This document shows positions 1 to 12,240 of a stretch of DNA of 64,000 bases, one piece after another. Position 1 is the first letter of the stretch. Every line of letters starts with the position of its first letter. The translations under genes were made by a program, and so were the position numbers. The notes beneath the pieces were generated by a model. That model had not been told where the DNA came from, searched no databases, and was given only the letters and a program-made list of their open reading frames with translations. This DNA is from Symmetrospora coprosmae (Eukaryota; Basidiomycota; Cystobasidiomycetes; Symmetrosporaceae), in assembly GCA_008802785.1 (NCBI GenBank), contig VUYT01000020.1, forward strand, positions 341,258 to 405,257. Direction: 5' to 3'.

Positions 1-3000
1 TCACTGATGAGTTCGCGCACCGACTTGTCGAGCGGGACAGGGAAGGAGAGCAGCATCTGGATAAAGTCGTCGACTAGGGAAGGTCAAGAAACGAGGTGCA
101 GACAGGTATGTCAGCGCAGGCGCTGGATGCAGAGCTGAGAGAACTGCTCACCCGGGATATCGAGACCCTTGAGAGCCTCCTTGCACCACTTGAGCAGATC
201 GGCAGACGCAGGAGCAATGTTCTCGTCAATCTTGCCAGCAGAGAGTGGTGTGGCGGAGCGGCCATTGCTGACAATAGACTTGACCACGGTCGGAGCAGCA
301 GCAGTCGGTCGGGGAGCAGCAGCGGGCGTCGAGGCAGCTGCTCCGCCAAGGCGGGAGGCCTTGCTAGAAGCAGGGACAGCGGTAGAAGGGACAGCGGTAG
401 AAGACCGAATCACTGCGGGCGCTTTTGTAGCAGCAGGAGCAGGAGCAGGCGTGGGAGCAGCCGCAGAAGTCGCCACTTTTGGCGTTCCGACAGTAGTCCA
501 GGCGCCGCCGAGGCCGGCAGATGCGGTAGCCTGCAGAGGGTCAATGCATGTCAGCAAAGCTCGGACGGATACAATCTCGGCATATGACCTCGACTCACGG
601 ATGCGGAGCGGTTCTGTCCGATGGACGTAGCGTAACCCTTGCTGAGTGCGGCTGATTGGGCCTGAGCGTTCGCAAGGGCTTCCTTCTTCTTGCGCGCCTC
701 CTCCTCCTGTATCTCTTTGAGCGTCCTCTTGACTGTGCCCGAAGCCGTCTTTGCGGCGGCGGCAGGTGCAGCGGGCTTTGCCCAAGGCGAAGCGGCAGGA
801 GACGAGGCTGCAGGCACAGGTGCAGAAGCGAGGTCGCCCCAGCGCGAGGAGGCCGGAAGACTGGCAGCCGCTTCCTTGGCGACTCTCTCGGCCTCGGCAG
901 CCTCTTCTGCAGCCGTGCGGGCAGCCTGCAGCTTCTTCTCCTGCGCACGCCGGATCTCGGCTTCCCTCTGCTCCTTTGCCTGGATCTCACGCAGGGATAG
1001 GGAGGAAGTGGATGTAGGAAGGGCGGACGGCGTAGCCGCAGCAGGTTCTTCGGCAGCACCGGAAGCCTTAGCCCACGGCGCAGACTTAACGGGCGGAGTA
1101 CCGGCAGAAGCGAGTGCCGAACCGGAGACGAGGGTGCTGAGTGAGAGCTCGTTCTTGGCTGCAGCGGACCCAGTCTGGGTCACAGGCTGCTCGCCCTTCT
1201 TCTGCTTGTCGAAAGCTTCCTGAGTTGCGGTCGAGACCTTGCCGGTAAGAGGTGCGGACGGAGTGGCCTTCTTGGCTTTCTCGGTGATGACCGGCGTCGA
1301 CGGTTTCTGTACTGTCGCAGTCTGAGCAGGTGGGGCAGGTGTCGCGTTCGTAGACCAGCCCTTCTTGTTGGAAGCAGCATCATTAATCCGCGTAGCCTCT
1401 ACTGCGGGAGCTGCCGGCTTCTCAGCAGCTAAGTCCGTCTTCTCTGGAGTCGGCACATCCTCAACAGAAGTGCTTGCCGGCTGAGTCTTCAACGCGTCCG
1501 CAGCTGCGGGTGCCGTGGCATCGCCCCACGGATCCGATGCGCCGACTGACTCGGGCTCTGCAGCGGCGGCGGGAGACTGCTGCTCCAGCGCTTCCGTCGG
1601 ATCGGCATTGTTGACGGCGCTGAGCACAGTGCCACGTCCGATGGGCGATGGGGCGGCCTCCCAACCCGCCGCAGCTCTATGGGCTGTCACGACAGGGCTG
1701 ATGGGACCCGGCACCTGCTGGGTCTGCGCAACGCGTCGGGCGATCTGATCGAGTGCGACGCTGTCTCCGCCCAGGGCTGAAGAGCCGCGCTGCACAGCCG
1801 ACGAGGCAGGGGCGGGAGCAGGTGACATGTCCGCCCAGGGGTCGAGACTGACTGTCTCCTGCTGTGCCTGCGTCGACACCTGAGTGGCCGAGTACTGCGG
1901 CTCAGAGTACTGCTGCGGGAAGCTGGGCTGAGGTGAGTATATGTGATTGTCCGGCTGAGGCGTGAGGAGGTCGCGAGCAATGGACCCAACGCCTTGCAGG
2001 CTGGAAGATGAGATTGAGGCATTGCGAGACGCGGGCTGGGAGCCAATGGCAGCACTCGGGGCGTGCCTGTACGCCTGCTGCTGTTGCTGGGTGTGCCACT
2101 GCGCGGGAGAGGCGGTTCGATGGACGAGCGGGGACTGACCGAGCGGTGGCTGACCGATCCCGATGCCGGGAGGAGCGTACATTTTCTGGACAGGCGCCGA
2201 CAGGAACGGCTTGTGCACGTCGCCGATGCGCGAAATGAGCGCCCCGAGTGTCTCAAAGTCGACAGACTCGACTCGCTTGACGAGCAGCGTCTCGGAGAAG
2301 AAGCCCTGTACGTACCAGTCCTGCATCTGCACGGCCGAGAAGGGGCCCTGCAGTTGCCCGGACGGATCCCGGTACTGCCAGAAGATCTGGTCGGGTGTCA
2401 GCTGAGGGCGGACCGGGGCTGGAGGGGGCGGGGTAGGTTGCGAGCGCGGCAGGAACTGCTGCTGCAGGTGTGCCATGGAAATCTCCTGGACAGGCGAGCG
2501 CCGCGCAAGGAGCTCAAGGCCCTCGACGGCGGCGGCGCGGGTGGGCGTCATGTTGTGTCCGTTCGAAGTGCCGGGCCTGCTGATGGAAGCACCAATGCCT
2601 GCCGACTGACCCGCTCGGGGGGTGCTGCCCAGGAAAGGCTCGTTCGCCGACGCGGTGCCAATGCTGAGATGGGACAGCGGGGCGGTGATGGAATTTGAGC
2701 GCGAGGAAAGGGCGGACGCGCTGTTTATGGCTGCAATCGCAGAAGGGGGAACATTTGCACCCGCTCTAGCAGGGCCAATGAGTAGATCATCGAGCAGAAG
2801 AGCGGGATTCGAAACTGAAGTAGACAGGCCCGGTCGAGAGCCCTCGACTAGGTTGGCCGCAGCAGTGCGTCCAGGAGCTGGAGATGCGTTGCGGCTCTCG
2901 CTTCGCGCTCCGGCGTCATGCGCTTCCTGCGCAGATATTGCCGGCTTCGCATCATCTGGGGCTCTGGGTCGCTCCAGCTCGATAGGGTCGCTCTGGACCG

Positions 3001-3707
3001 GCTTCCAAGTTGCGTTTGTCTGCCACGGATCGCTCTCAGGAGCGTCTTCGTTGGCAGGCGAGTTGCGCCCAGATGACGGCTGCGAATCGTCCTCTGGCTG
3101 AAGATGCCTCCACCTGTTGCTGGTCCACGAAGGCCCGGCTGACCTGGGCTGAAGAGGCTCGCGCTCCTCCCGCAGGTTTGCTCGCGAGTTCCCTCTGCCA
3201 ATGCCGAGCAGTGCAGGTCGATCGCGGTCGCGCTCTGCGCCACCACCTCCGCTGCGAGAGTAGGATTGCGTGACATAGCCATCGCTAACGGCGGGTGCTT
3301 CGCGTTCGTCGCTGCCGTAGGTGCCCATGCCGGGACGGCGTCGCTCAAAGGACGTGCTGCTGCCACTGAGGCCGTTGCCTATACCAGGCGACGCGACGCC
3401 CCCCAAGACTCCGCCTTGAATGCCATAGCGATGCTCCCCAGAGGCCGTTCGTCGCCCTCCGCCTAGAGCGCCGATGCTGCCCAGACCGCCGCCTCCAATA
3501 CCGTTGGCGTAATTCGCACTGCCTGGAAGACGGCCTAGTGCGCCATAGTCGTTATTGCTGCCGTGACCGCTGCGGCGTGAAGAGTTACCAGCCGAGCCTG
3601 AGGACAGCCCTCCAGCGCGTTCTCTGTCCTGGTTGCTGTGATAGTGGCTGCCGCCATGCTGATACTTTGGATTATCCATATGTTGAGACTGCTGCTGGTG
3701 GTGGTGG

Positions 3708-3748
<41 letters not shown>

Positions 3749-4439
3749 ATCTGGGGCCTGCAGCATGGAGGGATAGGTTCGCGATGTACGCACAAAAATT
3801 TAGCGGGCGGAGAAAGGGAACCGACCGGGGAGTGGCTTCGCAGCCTCGACAAGCATCGCGAGAGCTCACCTCGAATGCAGAGTAGAGCTCGTCGAGCTCA
3901 ATCTTTGCCTTGAGCTCGCTGCTCCAGAGCCTGAGCAGTGTGGGCTTGCTGTAGAGCCACTTGAAGCGCTGGACCTGGGCGGGTTCGGTCGAATCACTGG
4001 CAGCGGCAGCGTCACCCGTCTCGCCAGCACCTCCAGCAGGCGGAGACGGCTCTGACGGAGATGCTGCGGGGTCGTTCGCGCCTTCCTCCTCCTTCAACAC
4101 GGCAGCCTCCGTCCTGCCCTTGCTGCGCAACCCAGAGCTGGAGCTCCGTTCGCCCGAAGTCGTCCTCTCCCTCGCAGCCGAGAAGCCACTGCCAACTCCT
4201 CCTCCTCCTCCGATGCCACCGCGCAGCATCCCAAACACGTCTCCTGCAGTGTTGGCGCTGTGCTGCCTGTTGTGCAGATTCGGCCTGCCACTGCCGGTGC
4301 TGCTCGACGTGCTGTCGCGGAGACTGCTGCTGCCGTCCGTGCCTGCGGTGCCTGACCCCGCCGCTGCTGCTTTTGAGCTGCGAGTCGTCCCAGTCCGCCT
4401 CGAGCTGCCGCTGCTGGATGCTGCCGTAGAGTAATTCAT
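1..4439 (-). CDS. GYF-domain protein, Smy2/Syh1-like (C-terminus beyond window)
   Basis: Exons read 4439-3870, 3757-599, 530-152 and 73-<1; frames join exactly and introns begin GTGAGY. Start is the ATG at 4439. Residues about 640-700 form a GYF domain with FWQYRDPSGQLQGPFS, QDWYVQGFF and a following VES/IGD segment; GYF domains bind proline-rich peptides. The N-terminal 190 residues are Ser/Gly-rich and end in a short helical stretch (KWLYSKPTLLRLW). The region after the GYF domain is low complexity, with a charged helix (EIQAKEQREAEIRRAQ). The last visible segment, LKWCKEALKGLDIP then VDDFIQMLLSFP, matches the C-terminal helical region of Smy2/Syh1-type fungal proteins, which act in mRNA/ribosome quality control and COPII-linked traffic (family knowledge). 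The stop codon lies left of base 1. Confidence 0.85.
3710..3748 (-). repeat. CAG/CAA trinucleotide tract encoding 13 glutamines
   Basis: Thirteen consecutive Gln codons (CAG, last one CAA) start eight bases inside exon 2 of the GYF gene and are followed by four His codons. The tract lies immediately after the exon 2 acceptor (AG at 3759-3758), so the acceptor is surrounded by further in-frame CAG triplets. Confidence 0.9.
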
Positions 4440-5042
4440 GGTTTGATGCGCCTGTGAGGTGAGGGAATGCGTATTATTGCGCAAGTGTCGAGAGCTTTAT
4501 GTGTGTGTATGATGTGGGTATGGGTGCGAGAGAGAGCGAGCGGCTCCTCAAAGCTCGCAACGAGGCAGGCCAGGGTGGCAATCCGCAACATCGGCAGAAG
4601 CACGCAGAAGTAATAGCAGAGCATTCCATCGTCCTTCCTCGTAGAGTAGTCCGCTCTCTTCCAGGCGCACTCTCGGTCATAGAGAGAAGTCTGCAGCTCT
4701 GCATAAGCACGCGAGGGAGAGATCCAGAATAACGGGAGTCAACACATCCCCAGAAACCTACGAATACAGACTGAAGGAACTGCAGTATTAGACCATCATC
4801 ATCGTTAAGAGAGGTAAAGAGAGGTGAAAGATGGACGAAGGTAGGGCACCGATGAAAAGTAGCTGCGGGTGTTGCTTTTGCGGTGAGGAGAAGTGGCCAG
4901 ATGCCCAGCTGATGGTGGCACGACAATACTGAAAGGGTGAAGCCAAGAAAGTCGTAATGAAGTCGAATGTTGCTGGGAGTAGTCTCCTCCGGACGGCTGC
5001 ATCGCTTGCTGCGCCGGTGTCGCTGTGTCTGCAAATACCCCC
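4440..5042. other. Intergenic: GYF gene upstream region / BCK1 3' flank
   Basis: No convincing coding frame on either strand. The segment carries the upstream region of the leftward GYF gene and the 3' flank of the leftward BCK1 gene. A GT-rich and GA-rich run (4499-4545) is CT/CA-rich on the transcribed strand, as is common near fungal transcription starts. No clear TATA box seen. Confidence 0.5.
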
Positions 5043-8000
5043 CTAAGAAGTCATGGCTCTGCAGGTGCGGGACGGCAGGTTCAGCGATGGCGTTATCTGG
5101 CAGGGACGCTGCTTCCGCAGTAACTCACTTGTACAGCGCACTAGTGTGCCAGTCCCAGCTCTTGTCCAGCGTGAGGAACTTGTGGCAGAGCAGGCGCGAG
5201 GCCATGGGCCGCCTGTCCGGATCGCTGCACCCGGCAAATCAGACATCAGCCGTCTGCCGCAATCAAGCTGAAAAGTAGGGCCCGCTCACGCGTGGAAGCA
5301 CTCTTTGAGGAAATGACTGGACTGATTGGACAGGATCACATCCTTTGGGATGGGCGGCGCCAGTCGCTCTGCTCCGAGCTGTGCGAGGAAAGACAATGCC
5401 CCTCGGTCAGCTTGCCAGGCGATGTAGGCGGAAGAGCCCGACCCACCTTGAACATGGCCTGAATGGCTTCTTCAGAGTCCCAAGGGCGTCTGCCAGCGAA
5501 CATCTCGAGCACCACGCAGCCGATGCTGATGGCGTCGGGTTCACGTCAAATCCGCGAGCGACAGATGATACAGAGAGGAAAAGCACTCACGACCAGATGT
5601 CAATCTTTGCGCTATATCCCTTCCGCTGATTATGCACGACCTCAGGAGCCATCCAGAAGATGGAGCCCTGCATCGACATGTTGCTGTTGTTGTTATAGAT
5701 GTCGTTGCTCTTCTTGCTGATACCAAAGTCCGAAATTTTAACCGTTCCGTCCATCTTGACGAGAATGTTATCGGCTTTCAGGTCGCGATGCAGAATACCC
5801 CGCGAGTGGAGATACTCGAGGCCTTCGAGAATCTGCACCGTAAAGAACTGGATGACGTGCTCCTCAAACTTCCCGTGCTTGCGCAGACAGCGGCCGACGC
5901 TCCCTCCCGGAACATACTCTAGGAAAATCGACAGGTGCGAGCGCGACTCCTCGAAGCCCAGGTACGAGACAATCTTCTCGTGCTCGAGATCCTTGAGCAG
6001 CTCGATCTCGGACTTGAGCGCTTCGACTACGCTCAGCTGACGCGTGTCGTCCTTGTCCGAGGCTGTTCTTGGTAGCTCGACTTGCTTGACGGCTACCATC
6101 TCGCCGTTCGTTACGTTGAAACCAATGTAAACGTGGCCGTACGTGCCTTTGCCGATGAGCTCTCCCTTGACCCATTTGATGGGGGCGACTGCGCATGTGT
6201 GGGCAGACAATCAGTCAGAGCGCTGGCCGCGCTTAAGGGGGAAAGCCTGACTTACGCTCTTCCTTGTCGGCGCTCACGGGCTCTTTGGCCGACGAGAGAG
6301 CCTCCGCTTCTGCCGACGTGACCTCTTCGATCTTCCTGCCCCAAACTTTGGTGCTCTTCCGGCGGGCCAGCTTCTCCTTGATTTCGTCCTTGGCACCCAT
6401 GATGAGAGAGCGGGCGGCAGACTCCTCCTTCTTGAGCTTGCTCTTCCTGTCCTGCGCAACCATGCGGATCGACTTTCTGTTCGAGTTGAAGCGGCGGAAG
6501 AGCTCCTTCTCTGGCTTGCTCTCCTTGGCGGGCTGCTGTGGCTGCATGAGCTCCGGCTCCTCGTGGATGGGCGAGGTTGGATCGAAGCGCGGCATGGCAG
6601 GTGATGGACCAGCGGAGTCGAGAGCAGGCGACGAGACGGCCGAGCCTGGACCAGAGATGCCCGCATCCACTATAGGCTTGTCGAGATCGTGCCCAGGAAA
6701 GTACTCCTCCAGATTGTCGTACACCTGCTCGACTGGTGGTCGGTACAGCCACGCATTGTTGCTGAAGCTGGCTCTGCGATTCATTGGGTTGCCCCTCTCG
6801 CTGTCCGGGTTGGCACTGGATGTGCTGGCATCAGCGGCCGGAGCGGTTTTGCCACTGGCACTGCCGCCTCTGCTACCTGGCCGAGAATTGCCTTCATCGA
6901 TTGCAGAGGGAATGTCCTTGCTGGTCTGACGCGGTCGCCTAGAGATGGCTGAGCGCGGAGACGCGCTGCGCTTCTCGATGGCAGGAGACGGCGCCGAGAC
7001 ACCCGCTTTGATGACATTCCTTGACGCGAGCGCCTGCTGCTGCTTTTGCATGTCAGTCTGCACTCGGAGCGAAGGCTTTTCGTGCCGGGGTGACGAGAGG
7101 GGTGATTGCTCGAAGCCAGCAGCGGGCAGGGCAATGTGCTTTGGCGGGGCCTGCCGCGCTGCAGACGAAGGCGTCTCCGACGGAATCGCAATGACCTTGG
7201 GCTCAGTAGTTGAGGCAGCATTCGCTGGGGCTTTTGTCGGCTGCATCTGAACGGCCCAGGTCATGACTTCGTCGTCATCGTCCTCATCCGGATTGTACGA
7301 GAACGCCGGCGTCGGTACCTGGCTGGTCGCCGATGGCTTCTCCGTCGCTTGGCTGGCTGACCTTTCAACCAGATGGGTGGTATTCTGGGCGCCATCGGTA
7401 GACCTTGGTGGTGCTGCGGTCTTGCCAAGCGTACTGCTCTCCTCGTCAGAATCGCCGGATGCCAAGTGCTGTTTGGGCCCGTAGTGCTTCTTCCCAAGTG
7501 TGTCCTCATCATCGTTGCTACCGACGCTGCTGTTCGGGAGACCGACGAATAGGTTTGCCCATTCTCTCGCTTTGGCATCGTCACTGATGTCTGCGTCGGC
7601 CGTTAGGTATGGGGGGCCCGAAGCTCCCTTGCCTGTCACTGCTGGAGCGGGGCCGTTACTATCCTTGGGGATATCAGGCGTATCCTCCGTAGCAGCGTCA
7701 ATGGAGCCACGCAGGACTTCAACGCCCTGGTAGATATCGTCGGCGCTTGCCGTGTCGCCTTGATGGACAACATTGCTGACTTTCGCGTTGTCGGTCGTAG
7801 CCTTCTCGCCTGCCTCTGGAACACGCTGTAGAGCTGGAATCCGCGGCAGGAGGGAATGATCAGAAGATGGCGTCGCCAACTCTGTAGTGCTATTTGATGA
7901 CGAGAAGCTCGGTGGACGTTCCGCCGCCGCCCTGTCACTGAAGGGGCCGTCAGATGACGTAGACGGCCGACTTGAGCCAGGCGATCTCTGGTGGTGCTCA

Positions 8001-11000
8001 ATGGATGAGCTGGACGAGCGAGCGGAAGATTGTTTGTCGAACGATAACGAGACTTGCATAGGCGGCGAATGGTGCGCCGATGTCTGGGAGACGTGTGAGG
8101 GGTTCGATGGCGGCCGGTGAGTCTGGACGTAGTCGAGCTGGTGCTGGCGATGATCGTTCCGGCCCGCTGACTGAGCTGACTGAGAAGCCCCCTGGAAATA
8201 TGCCAGACTGTTCTCCTCCCCTTGCCCTCGGCTATTGCCAGGCCCCTGCTGCTCCGAATACTGTGCCGGCGGCGAGCTGGTGAATGGCACATCCTCGGCA
8301 AAGCGTTGTTGGCTGTGATATTGCGGCATCTGCGCCTCGGCGGGGCTGAACGCGCTGTACGGTCTCTGTTCGTATGATGCCGCACGGCCCTGTCGCGCGT
8401 GCATATTGTGGAGGTCCTGGGAAGGCTCGGCGAAGCCGCCCGGGAAGTGGCGGTCCTGCTGCTGTCCCTGCTGCCGATGACCGAGAGCATCCTGCAAGGT
8501 CTCGCCAGGATGTAGCGGCAGTCGCTGAGGCCCACCGACAGATTGTAAGGCCGGCGACATGACGACAGGCCTCTGCTGCCCAAGCATCTCGAAAGAGGGT
8601 CGTCGGTTGGCGGAAGTGGATGGCGGATACGAGGGACGACCTTGCTGCTGCTGCTGATGATACTGCCTGGCGTTGTTAGAGTCAAAGTGAGGGGAAGGGA
8701 AGGGAGATTGCTGCTGCTGCTGCTGATGGTAGCCTGAAGCCGAGGCGGGCCTCTGCACGTAGGGTGGGTACGAAGGCACTCTAGGACTGGTATTATTGAG
8801 CGGCGGGCTTCGGAGGTGATTGCTGGTGACTGGCGATAGCTGCGAGTTGAAGCTTTGCTGGCTGGGACCCCTACTCGGCTGCCTCGATCCGCTGGCTTCG
8901 TGACCGGAGGACCTGCCGGTCTGTCCCACTGGGGACGGGCGGCGGGCAATATCATCGTAAATCCTGCCATTGGCTGACGAAGTGCCGGGATAGCCCTGTT
9001 GACGTTGCGCAGATGCGTTGGGCATATGCGAGGGCATCACGGCACCGGAGCGCGGCGGCAATGCTGGAGGCTGCGAGGCCGGCCCTGCTGAGCGCAGATT
9101 GTCCATGCTCTTCGCCATGTGGATACCGCGCACACCCAGACCCGAGGTGGGCGGAATGCCTGGCTGGCTGCCTGGCGTCAAGCCTTGAGGGTGCTCGTGC
9201 GGCTGATATTGCTGCTGGACATGTTCGAAAATAGTTGGAGGGGGCTGAGCGTGTCGTATTGGCGGTGCGCCGTAGCCCGAGCCCGAGGCCGACCCAGACA
9301 TGCCTTGGTGATGAGAAGGCTGCGGGAAGTGCAAGAAACCGGACGGACCCAAGCTCGGAGGAGGTGCATTCCGGCTCGCAGGAGCTTTGGCAGTAGCCAT
9401 GGGCGCACGGCCGCCGTCCTGGTTCGTCGCGGAGTTTGCCCGCGGCCTGTATATCGGCCCTGATGGCCCCACACCCATGAGTTGTGGGCCGAGCGACGCT
9501 TGCGCGTTGCTGTGACTGCCGCTAGTGGACGGGTATTGTTGCTGGCGCAGCGGCATGTTCGGGTACGGCTGCTGCTGCTGCTGCCGGTCGTCCCAGGTCG
9601 ATCGCACCGGCGCCTCTGTCCTTGCTTGTCTGTCTCCTCTTCGCAAATGTCCGGGTCGTTCCAGAAACTCCGGATGACTCTGCTGATCTGACGAGCTGCC
9701 CGCACTCGAGCGTCGATCCCATGGGCTCCTCTGCGACGAGCTCTGCTCTCGATAGTCGGTAGGTGGATGCAGCGAGCCGCCAGATGAGCGGCGGTCATCG
9801 TCGAAGAACGGGGGATTGGGGGGCTGGCGGTCGAGCGGGGGCGAGTGATACGAGGATTGCCTCTGAGGCTGTTGAGCCGGGTCGCTGCGCTGGTGAGGGT
9901 AGCCGCTGCCTTGCGAGTGATACTCTGAATACGCCGGCTCATTCGATACAAGACTAGGTGACTCTTGCGGAGATGAGCGTCGACCTTGCTGTTGGCTGCC
10001 GTAGCCTCTCGGTCGGCTCAATGACGAGTTGCTCGATGTCTCGACCAAAGAGTCTGGACGCTGTGCATATTGTTGGTGCTGGTTATATCGCTCCCTATGA
10101 CTGTCTGATTGATTGGATAGCGGGGGCGGTGGGTAGCTGCCGCTATGAGGCGAGCGTGGTGGATGGAAGTCGGAGCCAGCCTCGGCAGCACCTGCTCTCC
10201 TGTCGCCCGTTCGAGCGTACCCGGCGTGGTGCGATGGAGGCAAGTGAGGCGAAACAGAGGATTGCCCAGACGACGGAGTGCCGGAGACCGCGAGCTGCAC
10301 GAAGAAGAGCGGAGCGGGGGTGATTTCGCCGCTCAAGACGCCCTGGCTGATCTGCCACAGCTCGCTGTCATCGAGCGGGGTGCCCGGGTCGCCCTGTTCG
10401 AGAGACGACAGATGGACTGTGCAGTGGCTAAAATCATCATCCGGTATGTGGGCTTTTGTGTAAAGGCGCTCGCGGATGGCAGCTGACGACTGCACGCCGT
10501 TCAGGTCGACGCGGCTAAGCTGCTCGTGGTCCTGCGTGACGAGGACGAACGTCGGCTTCTTCATTGAGGACGCTGCTGAGCTCGGACCTGGTCGAGAGCT
10601 GCTGCCACCGCTGTTGCTGGCGCTGCCAGAGTGGTGATGCGCCTGTGCGGGTCGCCTGCTGAGCTCGGTAACGGGCGTGCCGCTCGAAGACGACGACGGC
10701 TGAGGCGAGCCGAGGCCTTCCGTGCCTATTCCTATTCCTGCGCCGCTAGGTGCAGCACCACCTCCTGCTCCTCCTGCTGCGCTCCTGTGCTCCGACGAGC
10801 TTGCTGTAGTAGGCCGTACGCTTGCGCTCGCGCTCGGGCTTGCTGTGTCTGCTGGTATTCCTGATGATGATGATGACGATGGTGCGACAAGCGACTCGGT
10901 CGTCGGGGTCCGACTGAACGGCGGCGACGTCTTCAAGTCGGGCGATCTCTGCGCGGACGGATGAGTACGGGGAGCAGTCGGTGAATGCGGTCGATACACA

Positions 11001-11515
11001 CACGCGTAGACGCGAGTCGAGGGGTCGGAGAATCGTCCAGATCAGCGTCTACCGTCGCAATGAGCCCTCGTCTTCCAGGCCAGGCAGGCGGGCCATGTCC
11101 AAGTGCATGCACCCATCTCCTCCCCGGGCTTGCCAATATTCACAGCAGGACAACTCACAGGACCGCTCAAAGGCTGCAGCGACTTGTTGGAGCTGCTGCT
11201 CTTCTCCCTCTCGTGCCTCTGCTTCCTCGACAGCACCTCAAACCCCAGCTCGCGCAGTCCTCCCGATAGCCTATCTAGCCCGCGTCGGGTCCTGCTGCTT
11301 TCGGCAGTGGCAGCGGCGGTGGCAGCGGTCCCAGTCCCAGTGCTCGCAGTGTGCCCTCCTGCGTCCCCTGCACCCGTCCCCGTCGGCGAGGATGAGCCTG
11401 CAGCGGGTCCCGAGGCGGCTAGTGATGCAGCAGGGGCTATGGTGCTGGGTGAGGCAAGCGGGCTGACTGGGTGCTGGTGGTGACTGCCTCGACTCGCGTC
11501 ATCCTTGATGGCCAT
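5043..11515 (-). CDS. BCK1: MAP kinase kinase kinase, Bck1 type (cell-wall integrity pathway)
   Basis: Exons 11515-11159, 10948-6256, 6188-5591, 5525-5447, 5378-5290, 5224-5129 and 5058-5043 give 1975 residues. The first ~1680 residues are a Ser/Pro/Gln-rich disordered region. Inside it is a RA/ubiquitin-like block (about residues 260-340) starting FVLVTQDHEQLSRVDL, typical of fungal Bck1. The C-terminal kinase domain has GKGTYGHVYIG, VAVKQ, ILHRDLKADN, ISDFGISKKS, WMAPEV and DIWSIGCVVLEMFAGRRPW. Bck1 is activated by Pkc1 and phosphorylates Mkk1/2 in the cell-integrity cascade (family knowledge). The last coding exon is a choice: a good GTGAGT donor and CTGAAC branch site give an ending LYKAMTS, while reading through gives TGA at 5127 after LYK. 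Confidence 0.9.
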
Positions 11516-12240
11516 CCAGCCCGCAACAGCTGCTCCTTCCCTTGCGTGTGTTGGTCACAGTAGTATGCAGTGATTTAATACAGCATACAGTATGTGCTGC
11601 TTGATGATTTGAAACCCAAGCCCCAGCCTGGCTTCTCAGTCGTCGCTGTATGCGTGAGATGGAGAGAAGAAGCTCGTCCCCAGTCGGAGTCGCCGGGCTG
11701 TGGGAAAGGCTGCCGGCTACTGTATATTCCAGTCGCACAAACGCTTGACGGCGTCAGAAAGGGCTATTACGGGTAGATGGAGCAGTTGCAGACAGCAGCT
11801 GTAAGAACGTACTTTTCGAATCGTGCAGGTGAGACGCCAGGATGGGGCGGGGCTCCCCACCTTCGACTTCGCTGTCACGCGCTAATTGCCATGTCACACT
11901 CTTAAGCGCACCCGAAGGTACCCGTCCTGAGCTCGAGTAGTGCAGCGAGCAACGTGTGCTGCCGAGCAGCTGTGGCTCTGACTACATACCCGTATGCACG
12001 CGACGTAGCGCAATGGACGGAGGACGGTGCTTGTCACGACGTGGAAATCCAAGTACACATACACAAAGAAGCGAGGACGAATCTGACTAGGTCGAACAGC
12101 CAGGAGCGGCGAGAGGACCTGCCCGGCTTGTGGAGCAGGTTGTTCTCTTTTGACGTAATGAGTGCGTGGAAGAGCGGGGATGCGAGTCGAGAGAAAGGGG
12201 TTTTGGTGATACGGATGCTCTGCGGTCAGAAGGTGGGATT
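11516..12240. other. Intergenic: BCK1 upstream region
   Basis: 725 bp between the start of BCK1 and the stop of the next leftward gene. Frames here are short and unlike fungal proteins. It should hold the BCK1 promoter and the terminator of the gene at 12241-19216. No TATA box or repeat stands out. Confidence 0.5.

Noticed and set aside
551-785. Overlapping frames on both strands across the repetitive Ala/Pro coding regions of the GYF, BCK1 and 2203-aa genes
   Set aside because: High GC and low-complexity codons open several frames; only the frame that joins across splice sites and carries domains was kept.
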